NCBI GenBank assembly: GCA_023375785.1 | Contig: SZWC01001545.1 | Coordinates: forward strand, 42,350 to 106,349 | Origin: Penium margaritaceum | Taxonomy: Eukaryota; Streptophyta; Zygnematophyceae; Desmidiales; Peniaceae | Direction: 5' to 3' | Length of the DNA: 64,000 bases | Shown here: piece by piece, positions 1 to 9,330 of the stretch | How positions within the stretch are numbered: the first letter of the stretch is position 1 | Layout: every line of letters starts with the position of its first letter | Program-made: the position numbers and the translations under genes | Notes under the pieces: generated by a model | The model's database searches: none | Told to the model about the DNA's origin: nothing | What the model saw: only the letters and a program-made list of their open reading frames with translations

Positions 1-632
1 ATACTGGTGGCTGGCTGTGGCTATTGTGCGCAATGCCTTGACAAAGTTGGCATGTGCCACTGACCATGACCACAAAGTTTACCAAGTGACTTTAACTCCT
101 ACGAATCGTAACACGAGTCAGCCACAGTCAGAGTGCCCAATCAAAGTGCAGATGTACTAGGCATGATCTTGCAAGTGTAAACGAGGTAGAATACTGGTGG
201 CTGGCTGTGGCTATTGTGCGCAATGCCTTGACAAAGTTGGCATGTGCCACTGACCATGACCACAAAGTTTACCAAGTACCTTAAACGGTTATGAATTATA
301 ACACGAGTCAGCCACGGTCAGAGTGTCTAATCATAGTACAGATATAATGGGCATGACCTTTACAGGTATAAAGAAGGTCGAATACTGGTGGCTCGGTGTG
401 GCTATTGTGTGCAATTCCTTGACAAGGTTGGCATGTGCCACTGACCATGTCCACAAATGTATCCAAGTGACTTTTACTAGTATTGATCATAACACGAGTC
501 AGCCACAGTCCGAGTGTACAATCACAGTGCAGATGTAGTAAGCATGACCTTGCAGGTATAATCAAGGTAGAATACTGGTGGCTCCGTGTGGCTTTTGTGC
601 GCAATGCCTTGACAAAGGTGGCATGTGCCACT
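1..632 (+). repeat. 190-bp satellite, plus orientation (left block)
   Basis: About three and a half monomers of the window's main satellite. Diagnostic blocks are CAATGCCTTGACAAAGTTGG, CACTGACCATGACCACAAA and ACACGAGTCAGCCAC, recurring every 190 bp. The block ends at the CCACT (628-632) that is duplicated by the adjacent LTR-element insertion. The short open frames inside recur with the monomer and are not genes. Confidence 0.95.
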
Positions 633-1334
633 TGTCAGGAATTTGGAGTGAAGCGAGACACGGAGCGGAAGCAACGTGGGCGGTGGCAAGTCAAAATGGA
701 ATGGAAGCAAACGAGAGAAAGAAATGATGATTGACTGAATGAAGGAAGCGAAGTACAAGAGGCATCAGACTACCTTTAATAGTGTTTGTCCCTAGGCCTA
801 GCGGCTTGTCTGACTAACCTAAGGCGTGTATGCCTGCTAAGGTGGGCGGTGTGATCCATGTAGCTGCAACCACCGTGCTGCTGTGGTTGCTTCAGTTGTA
901 TGCGGAGTCACGTTGTGACTCTGCACGTTCTTAGTTGTGCAGCCCTTCTTGTGGAAGGGCTGCGGTCCATGGGACTTCCGAGCTGGGGAGGTCCGACGCA
1001 CGACAGAGGGACCTGTCGCGTAGCTGGGACCGAGGCGCGCTCTTCGTTGGAGATGGTTGGTTGTGGATTGACCGTTTGGCAGATGGTCAGCGCGCGACGT
1101 CCGTTGGTGGAGCACGTGGGCTGGTTCGGTGGCCGGCCGCTACTTCGAAAGAGGCTTGGTCGGTTTTACCGCCCAAGTCATTTGGTCGATGGCCGGAGAT
1201 AAGCTCGTGCGAGACGTGGGCAGACGAGCGAATTCCAGCTCCAGCTTCGGAGGTGGCATGGGCAATGCGGTAACAAGAAGGGGTAGGAGAGAGAGTCCGG
1301 ATGCGCCGTGTGGTTCTTGAAGATTATTCTGACA
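633..1334 (-). repeat. Element 1, 3' LTR (left copy)
   Basis: 702-bp direct repeat beginning TGTCAGGAATTTGG and ending TTATTCTGACA, matched along its length by 2826-3524. The ends are the short inverted TGTCAG/CTGACA typical of LTRs. It is the 3' LTR because the element reads on the minus strand. Confidence 0.9.
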
Positions 1335-2630
1335 GCCCCCGGCAAGACCATACGGCGAGAAGGTGATGTCCCACAGAAGATGATGCTGCTGTTGTTGTTG
1401 GCCGCCCACAATGGAACAGGGGACATCCGCCACAGATGCCTTGGGAGGACAGCGCCTCGGAGGCAGGAGTACATGCTTGACAGTCGCCCGTACTGCGACA
1501 AGGCACGGACAGGACTGAGTGGAAAAGAGAGGCAGAGGAAGGAGGTGCAGTTGGACAGAGGCGAAGAGGAACAGGAAGCCTGCAAAAAGGAGAGAGATGG
1601 GAAGAGTGAATCCTCGGGTCCATGGAGGAAGGGCAAGGATGTGGAAGGAGCCTGGAGTGCTGGGTTGGACGGCAGGAGGATGGACGGAGAGATGGAGAAG
1701 ACTGCTGGTGGGAGCAAGAAGGATGCGCGGCACGGCTTTGGGAGAGGTGCTGTCAGAGCAGGGAGTTTGGAGGGCAGCAGGGAGAAGGAAGAGATCAAGG
1801 GATGTGGAAGTAAAGGCGAATGAGAGGAGTGTAGATTGGGGCAGAGAACTGTTGAGTGCTGCCGAGATGAGAATGTTGCCGATGGGATTGGAGCCAGTAG
1901 AAGATGAAGGAGACATGGCTGCTAGGGCAGGGATGGAGTTGGGAGCTAGAGGCGGTGATGGTAAGAGGGTAGGAGGGGAGAAGTCATGTGGAGAGGCACA
2001 TGAGGCGAAAGTAGGAGTAGTTTCCGGTGTCATGGCAGAGGTTGGCGAGGCGTTGAAGAAGTTAGTTGGAGACAGAAAAGGTGGAATGTGCAGCGAATGA
2101 GGTAGGAAGCCCGGGGGAACAGGGCAGTGAGGAAGAGGTGCACGTGGAGTTGGAGGTCCGAGAGGAGCTGGAGGAGGAGTTGGAGGCGTCGGTGGAGCTG
2201 GAGGTGCTGGAGGAGCTGGAGGAGAAGGTGGAGGCGTCGGTGGAGCTGGAGGTGCCGAAGGAGCTGGAGGAGGAGTTGGAGGCATCGGTGGAGCTGGAGG
2301 TGCTGGAGGAGCTGGAGGAGAAGGTGGAGGCGTCGGTGGAGCTGGAGGTGCCGAAGGAGCTGGAGGAGGAGTTGGAGGCATCGGTGGAGCTGGAGGTGCT
2401 GGAGGAGCTGTAGGAGGAGTTGGAGCCGTCAATGGAGCTTGAGGTGCCGGAGGAGCTGGAGGAGGAGTTGGAGGCGTCGGTTGGGCCGGAGGTGCTGTTG
2501 GGACGTTGGAGAAGGGAAGGTAGTCGAGGATGGAAGGTGAGCTGTAGTTGGGTGGAGGAGGTGGGCCGACGTCACGGCCCGCGTAGAAGTCCTGGAGCCA
2601 GTGGAAATGGCCTTCCAAGAAGAGAGCCAT
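1140..2630 (-). other. Proline-rich open frame inside LTR element 1
   Basis: A single minus-strand open frame of 496 codons starts in the interior of the element and runs into its 3' LTR. Roughly residues 45-160 are a low-complexity run of APPAPPTPP-type repeats; the rest is rich in Pro, Ser and Leu. No retroviral domain, zinc knuckle or catalytic motif is visible. It may be a leftover gag-like or captured low-complexity frame, or simply a stretch free of stops because of its composition. I assign no function. Confidence 0.35.
2130..2510. repeat. GGAGCTGGAGGx tandem repeats inside element 1
   Basis: On the plus strand, blocks such as GTCGGTGGAGCTGGAGG recur about every 45-51 bp, organised into a 96-bp unit (compare GGTGCCGAAGGAGCTGG near 2251 and near 2347). 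Read on the minus strand they produce the proline-rich part of the open frame. The repeat is internal to the LTR element. Confidence 0.8.
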
Positions 2631-2825
2631 GGCTCTTCAGAAGGCAGCCCAGAAGGAGATGGAGGTGAGGCCGGAAGCCGGACGGAGGCTATCAGAGCAG
2701 AGGCAATGTCGTCATGCGGACAGCCGCCCGTAAGCAAGGGAAGGGGCACACGAAACAAAGCATGAAGCGCTAAAGGGTGGGTGGGTGGGTGAAACAGGCA
2801 GTAGAATCGTGAAGGCTCGATACCA

Positions 2826-3524
2826 TGTCAGGCATTTGGAGTGAAGCGAGACACGGAGCGGAAGCAACGTGGGCGGCAAGTCAAAATGGAACGGAAGCGA
2901 ACGAGAGAAAGAAATGATGATTGACTGAATGAAGGAAGCGAAGTACAAAAGGCATCAGACTACCTGTAATAGTGTTTGCCCCTAGGCCTAGCGGCTTGTC
3001 TGACTAAGCTAAGGCGTGTACGCCTGCTAAGGTGGGCGGTGCGATGCATGTAGCTGCAACCACCGCGCTGCTGTGGTCGCTTCTGTTGTATGCAGAGTCG
3101 CGTTGTGACTCTGCACGTTCTTAGTTGTGCATACCTTCTTGTGGAAGGGCTGCGGTCCATGGGACTTCCGAGCTGGGGAGGTCCGACGCACGACAGAGGG
3201 ACCTGTCGCGTAGCTGGGACCGAGGCGCGCTCTTCGTTGGAGATGCTTGGTTGTGGGTTGACCGTTCGGCGGATGGTCAGCGCGCGACGTCCGTTGGTGG
3301 AGCACGTGGGCTGGTTTGGTGGCCGGCTGCTGCTTTGGAAGAGGCTTGGTCGGTTTTACCGCCCAAGCCATTTGATCGATGGCCGGAGATGAGCTCGTAT
3401 GAGACGTGGGCAGACGAGTAATTTCCAGTTCCAGCTTCGGAGGTGGCAGGGGCAATGCGGAAACAAGAAGGGGTAGGAGGGAGAGTCCAGATGCGCCGTG
3501 TGGTTCTTGAAGATTATTCTGACA
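2826..3524 (-). repeat. Element 1, 5' LTR (right copy)
   Basis: 699-bp partner of 633-1334. It is followed on the minus strand by the primer-site-like TGGTATCGAGCC at 2825-2814. It would contain the element's promoter; I see no unambiguous TATA box to mark. Confidence 0.9.
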
Positions 3525-3844
3525 CCACTGACCATGAACACAAAGTTTACCAAGTATGAATCATAACACGAGTCAGCGACGGTCAGAGTGTCCAATCACA
3601 GTGCAGATGTACTAGGCATGATCTTTCAGGTATAAACAAGGTAGAATACTGATGTCTCGGTATGGCTATTGTGCGCAATGCCTTGACAAATTTGTCATGT
3701 GCCACTGACCATGACCACAAAGTTTACCAAGTGACTTTAACTTCTACGAATCGTAACACGAGTCAGCCACGGTCAGAGTGTCCAATCACAGCGCACATCT
3801 AATATGCATAACCTTGGAGGTATAAACAAGGTAAAAAACCGGTG
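3525..3844 (+). repeat. 190-bp satellite, plus orientation, after element 1
   Basis: The satellite resumes immediately after the LTR element (CCACTGACCATGAACACAAAG) and continues for about 1.7 monomers. It stops inside a monomer at AAAAAACCGGTG, where unrelated sequence begins with TGTTACCCC. Confidence 0.9.
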
Positions 3845-5679
3845 TGTTACCCCTTTTTTTGCCGCGCTCGTCGTAGTTCCGCGATGTCACTTCACTTCCA
3901 CGCCTTCCATGTTGTCCTGCGCAAATCTCCTCTTTTCGCACCCCATAAGACTTCATTCCACATTCCCCCTGACACATTGGCACCTTTGATCACTCACACG
4001 TGGTCTTTCGTCCCATCACCTCACCCCTCTGACATGACAATTCCGCGGAACTCCATCACCCCCTCCTGGAACACCCCTATTCCACGGATTTGGCTTCCCC
4101 ATAATGTCCCTGACATGGCAATTCCGCGGGTACACACATGGCCCACTTTGGCAGCCCCTCTTCCGCGGATTTGGCTTCCCCCTGGTGTCTCTAACATGGC
4201 AATTCCGCGGATACACACATGGCCCACTTTTGCAGTCCCCTTTCCGCGGATTTGGCACCCTCTACACCCATAAAACAGGCCCATTCCGCAGTCCCACCCC
4301 CTAGTCANCCGCTAAAGCATAGAACATGGCAAATCCACGGAACCAAGACATAGACACAGAAATCACGCGGCGGAGGCCCAATACGCTTCCTTCCGCTCTC
4401 TTGAGAGTTGTCCAAGGGCCACCCATTCACTTCCGCGGTCACTTGGGCACTCTTCCGCGCTCTTCACTTGTGTCAGGCCAGTCTTGTGAGTGGTCCCGCG
4501 GAACACCTCTTGTCATCTTCGGAGTCCTCAGATTCACTTGCGGATTCCATGGTGACAGAGTGCTGACATGAAGGAGAGAGTGAGGCAAGGTTGTGAGGCA
4601 ATAAGCTTGATTAACTCATGTCAACTGAACACAAGTCCACAAGCCCGAATCCCAAGTCCGAATCACACATTCCAAACTGATGGAACTAAGCCCATTATAT
4701 AGTCCGCTACACCCTTCCCCGCCGCGCCGCGGCCCCTATGCATTCACACCCACTACCACCACTACTTTATTCCCATCAGCGAAGCAAGTGCCACCATTGC
4801 TTCCTCCTTGCTTGTCGCGCCGCCTCCCGCCACTTCTTGGTCTTCGCGCCTTGTGGTTCCCGCCATTCTTGGTCCGGTTGTCTTCCCACGTCTTGTACAA
4901 CACTTCCGCACCTTGTGTGACCCCTTCTTTTGTCCGCACCACTTGTGCCTCTTGTTCCGCCCTCACACGCCTCTCCTCCAAACATCAAATCCGCGGATAC
5001 ACTTGGAGGCCTCTTTCCGTGCCCCTCTTTCCCACACAGGTGACCCCAACACCATCAGAAATGTGGCAAATCCGTGGGTCANCTCTTCCGCGGCACTGTA
5101 ACTTGCCTCTCTGTTGTTACTGGCAAGGCAATTCCGCGGGTTAGGCACCCAGCACCATTCCGCAGCACTTCCTTCTCACCTTAGCCACAAAACACCTTCC
5201 CAAACATGCCCATTCTGCTCCTGACCATCATGGCACTTTCTCACGCCCTCCGCGCACCCATAACTTGCTCCGATAGCCTCCCAAACAACCCAAATCCGCG
5301 GCTGAACCTTGCAAAATGTTTTGAGGCCTTCCGCGGACCCCAAAGTCGCCCAACTTCCCCTCCCAAGTTGCCTAATCCGCAGACACACCCCCTGCCCTCG
5401 TTTTGCCTCTTCCGCGGAACCCCAAATATGAAGCCATTGTTAATGAACAGCCACTTCCGCGGGTCTACCACCAGGCACAATTCCAGCCTTCCCCACACCC
5501 ATACACAGCCCAACACAAGCCCGGAAAGATGCCCATACCGCCCCTCCACCATGAGGATCAACTGTGGTTCTCTCCCTTTGCCCAAAGACCACCCCTCACT
5601 CACCTCAACTCCATCGCGGAAGTCCATGACTCGGTCTCCCTCGCGGTATATTTGCGTGTGCGGCAGACTTCATATAAAC
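3845..5679. other. Unclassified 1.8-kb region studded with CCGCGG
   Basis: This non-satellite sequence lies between the 190-bp satellite and the decamer array. I find no gene I can defend. The plus strand is C-rich and carries 14 exact CCGCGG palindromes between 4043 and 5462, nearly all in the context TTCCGCGG or AATCCGCGG, plus several one-base variants. A TATA-like TTATATAG lies near 4694, and an A/G-rich minus-strand open frame of 81 codons lies at 4736-4981 with no recognisable domain. The left edge TGTTACCCC resembles an LTR start, but no partner repeat is present in the window, so I do not call it one. Single ambiguous bases are at 4308 and 5082. Confidence 0.7.
4030..4272 (+). repeat. 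81-bp tandem repeat, three copies
   Basis: Three consecutive 81-bp units start at 4030, 4111 and 4192. Each begins TGACATGGCAATTCCGCGG (or a close variant), and each has a second TTCCGCGGATTTGGC-type motif about 40 bp later. Units 2 and 3 are the most alike, sharing TACACACATGGCCCACTTT. The two CCGCGG motifs per unit account for five of the 14 in this region. Confidence 0.88.
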
Positions 5680-7733
5680 ACATGTAGGTGCGTGTAGGTG
5701 TGTGTAAGTGCGTGTAGGTACGTGTAGATGCATGTAAGTATGGGTAAGTTTGTGTAAGTGAATGTAAGTTCGTGTAAGGATGTGTAAGTTAGTGTAAGTG
5801 TGTGTAAATGTGTGTAAGTGTGTGTAAGTGCATATAAGTGCGTGTAAGTGCATGTAAGTGCGTGTAAGTGCGTGTAAGTGTGTGTGAGTGCGTGTAAGTG
5901 CATGTTAGTGCCTATGAGTGTGTGTAAGAGTGTGTAAGTGCATGTAAGTGTGTGTAAGTGTGGTTTAAGTTTGTGTAAGTGAGTGTAAGTACGTGTAAGT
6001 ACGTGTAAATTTGTATAAATGTGTGTAAGTACGTGTAAGTGCTAAAAGTGCGTATAAGTGCGTGTTAGTGCGTACAAGTCTGTATAAGTGTGTGTAAGTG
6101 CACTTTAAGTTCGTGTAAGTGCGTGTAAGTCCGTGTAAGTGTGTGTAAGTGCGTGTAAGTACGTGTAAGTACGTGTAAGTGCGTGGAAGTGCAAGTAAGT
6201 GTGTGAAAGTATGTGTAAGTGCATGTAAGTGTGTGTAAGTGCGTGTAAGTACGTGTAAGTACGTGTAAGTGCGTGGAAGTGCAAGTAAGTGTGTGAAAGT
6301 ATGTGTAAGTGCATGTAAGCACGTGTAAGTGTGTGTAAGTGTGTAAGTGAGTGTAAGTGGGTGTAAGTCGAGTAAGTGCAAGTAAGTGCGTATAAGTACG
6401 TGTAAGTGTGCGTAAGTGCGTGTAAGTGCTTGTTAGTGCGTATAAGTGCGTGTAAGAGCATGTAAGTGCGTGTAAGTACGTGTAAGTTTGTATAAGTGTG
6501 TGTAAGTGTGTGTTAAGTGCGTTTAAGTGCATGCAAGTGTGTGTAAGTGTGAATAAGTGCGGTTAACATTCGTGTAAGTGTGTGTAAGTGTGTGTAAGTG
6601 TGTGTAAATGCGTGTAAATGCGTCTAAGTGTATGTAAGTACGTATACGTGCAGTTTAAGTGGGTGTAATTTTCTGTAAGCTCGTGTAAGTGCGTGTAAGA
6701 GTGTATAAGTGCATGTAAGTACGTGTAAGTATGTGTAAGTGCGTGTACGTACGTGCAAGTGCGTGTAAGTGTATGTTAGTGCATATAAGTGTCTATAAGT
6801 GCGTGTAAGTACGTGTAAGTGCATGTAAGTGCGTATAAGTGCGTGTAAGTGCGTGTAAGTACGGAAACATACGTGTAATTGCGTGTAAGTTTGTGTAAGT
6901 GAATGTCAGTTCGTGTAAGTGCCTGTAAGTGCGTATAAGTGTGTGTAAGTGTGTGAAAGTGCATGTGAGTGCGTGTGAGTATGTGTGAGTACTCGTAAGT
7001 ATGTATAAGTACGTATAAGTGCGTGTAAGTGCGTGTAAGTATGGATACATACGTGTAATTGCGTGTAAGTTTGTGTAAGTGAATGTCAGTTCGTGTAAGT
7101 GCCTGTAAGTGCGTATAAGTGTGTGTAAGTGTGTGAAAGTGCATGTGAGTACGTGTGAGTACGTGTGAGTACTCGTAAGTATGTGTAAGTACGTGTAACT
7201 GCGTGTCAGTGCGTGTAAGTATGTATCAGTGCGTGTAAGTGCATGTAAGTGCGTGTAAGTGCGTGTAAGTGCGTGTAAGTGCGTGTAAGTGCGTGTAAGT
7301 GCATGTAATTGCGTGTACTTGTGGTTTAAGTATGTGTAAGTTCGTGTAAGTGCATGTAGGTGCGTACATTGATGTTGATGTGTGTGTAAGTGTGTGTAAG
7401 TGCGTGTAAGTAAGTGTAAGTGTGTGTAAGTGCATGTAAGTGCGTGTAAGTGTGTGTAAGTGCGTGTAAGTGCGTTTAGTGCATGTAAAAGCGTGTAAGT
7501 GCGTGTAAGTGTGTGTCAGTGTGTGTAAGTGCATGTAAGTGCATGTAAGTGCGTGTAAGTGTGTCTAAGTGTGTATAAGTGCATGTAAGTGCGTATAAGT
7601 GTGTGTAAGTACGTGTAAGTGTGTGTAAGTGTGTGTAAGTGCATATAAGTACGTGTAAGTGCGTGTAAGTGCGTGTAAGTGCGTGTAAATATGTATAAGT
7701 ACATGTAAGTGTGTGTAAGTGCGTGTAAGTTTG

Positions 7734-7774
7734 TGTCACAAATGGTCGCCAAACAACCATAACACGAGATGTGC
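7734..7774. other. Non-decamer island in the decamer array
   Basis: About 40 bp around AATGGTCGCCAAACAACCATAA interrupt the array. The piece CATAACACGAG at its right side matches the 190-bp satellite (ATCATAACACGAGTCAGCC). It may be a relic of satellite or of another insertion caught in the array. Confidence 0.75.
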
Positions 7775-9120
7775 GTGTGTGTGTAAGTGTGTGTAAGTAC
7801 GTATAAGTACGTGAAAATGCGTGTGAGTGTGTGTGAGTGCGTATGAGTATGTGTAAGTATGTGTAAGTGCGTATAAGTGTGAAAAAGTGCGTATAAGTGC
7901 GTGTCAGTGTGTGTAAGTATGTGTAAGTGTGTGTAAGTGTGTGTAAGTGCGTGTAAGTTTGTGTACGTGCATGTAAATGTGTGTAAGTACGTGTAAGTAT
8001 GTGTAAGCATGTGTAAGATCATGCAAGAACGTGTAAGAGTGTATAAGTGCATGTAAGTACGTGTAAGTGCATGTAAGTGCGTGTAAGTACGTGTAAGTGT
8101 GTATATGTGCGTATACGTACGTGTAAGTGCGTGTAAGTTCGTGTAAGTGCATGTAAGTGCATGAAAGTGTGTGTAAGTGCGTGTAAGTGCAAGAAAGTGT
8201 GTGTAAGTGCATGTAAGTGTGTGTAAGTGCGTGTAAGTATGTGTAAGTTTGTGCAAGTACGTGTAAGTTATTGTGAGTGCGTGTAAGTATGTGTAAGTGT
8301 GTATAAGTGCGTGTAAGTGTGTGTAAGTGGGTGTAAGTACGTGTAACTGCATGTAAGTACGTGTAAGTACGTGTAAGTACGTGTAAGTGCAAGTAAGTGC
8401 GTTTAAGTGCATGTAAGTGCATGTAAGTGCGTGTAAGTACGTGTAAATCTGTGCAAGTGCGTGTAAGTGTATGTAAGTGCGTGTAAGTGCGTGTAAGTGC
8501 GTGTAAGTGCGTGTAAGTATGTGTAAGTGCGTGTATGTGTGTGTAATTGTGTGTAAGTACATGTAAGTGTGTGTAAGTGTGTGTAAGTACGTGTAAGTCT
8601 GTGTAAGTGAATGTAAGTTTGTGTAAGTGCGTGTAAGTGCATGTTAGTACGTGTAAGTGCGTGCAAGTGCGAGTAAGTGCGTGTCAGTACGTGTAAGTAT
8701 GTGTAAGTGCATGAAAGTGCATGTAAGTGTGTATAAGTGTGTGTAAGTGTGTGTTAGTGCGTGTGAGTGCGTGTAAGAGTGTGTAAGTGCATGTAAGTGC
8801 GTGTAAGTACGGTTTCAGTTCGTGTAAGTGAGTGTAAGTGCGTGTGAGTACGTGTAAGTTGTGTAAGTGCGTGTAAGTGTGTGTAAGTACTAAAAGTGTG
8901 TGTAAGTGTGTGTAAGTGCGTGTAAGTGCAGTTTAAGTTTGTGTAAGTGCTTCTAAGTACGTGTAAGTGCGTGTAAGAATGTGTAAGTGCGTGTAAGTGC
9001 ATGTAAGTACGTGTAAGTGCACTTTAAGTGGAGATAATTTCGTGTAAGTTCGTGTAAGTGTGTGTAAGTGTGTGTAAGTGTGTATAAGTGCGTGTAAGTG
9101 TGTGTAAGTGCGTGTAAGTG

Positions 9121-9330
9121 CGTGTAAGTGTGTATAAGTGTGTGTAAGTGTGTATAAGTGCGTGTAAGTGTGTGTAAGTGCGTGTAAGTGCGTGTAAGTG
9201 TGTATAAGTGTGTGTAAGTGTGTATAAGTGCGTGTAAGTGTGTGTAAGTGCGTGTAAGTGCGTGTAAGTGTGTATAAGTGTGTGTAAGTGTGTATAAGTG
9301 CGTGTAAGTGTGTGTAAGTGCGTGTAAGTG
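9121..9330 (+). repeat. 70-bp higher-order repeat, three copies, in the decamer array
   Basis: The same series of seven variant decamers (containing TGTATAAGTGTGTGTAAGTG) begins at 9121, 9191 and 9261 with essentially no differences. This indicates recent in-register expansion. Confidence 0.8.

Larger units (their letters stand above)
633..3524 (-). mobile_element. Non-autonomous LTR retrotransposon (element 1), inserted in the satellite
   Basis: Two direct repeats of about 700 bp, each running TGTCAG...CTGACA, flank a 1491-bp interior. The element reads on the minus strand: next to the right LTR a primer-site-like TGGTATCGAGCC lies at 2825-2814, and a G-rich polypurine-like tract GCCGGGGGC abuts the left LTR at 1335-1343. 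The 5-bp target duplication CCACT is perfect (628-632 and 3525-3529) and falls in the satellite. The LTRs differ at roughly 40 of 700 positions by eye (5-6%), so the insertion is not recent. No gag, protease, integrase or reverse transcriptase is recognisable. The size and the primer site suggest a small non-autonomous, Copia-like element; family assignment is inference. Confidence 0.9.

Noticed and set aside
1519-2100. Plus-strand Arg/Gly/Glu-rich frames in LTR element 1
   Set aside because: They are shadows of the minus-strand proline-rich interior, and the element reads on the minus strand.
4736-4981. 81-codon minus-strand frame MEERRVRAEQEAQ as a gene
   Set aside because: Short, charged, low-complexity, overlapped by open frames in other phases, and without a recognisable domain or context.
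3845-5679. Unclassified block as an LTR (start TGTTACCCC, TATA-like TTATATAG)
   Set aside because: No second copy, no target duplication and no primer site in the window, so the resemblance alone is too weak.
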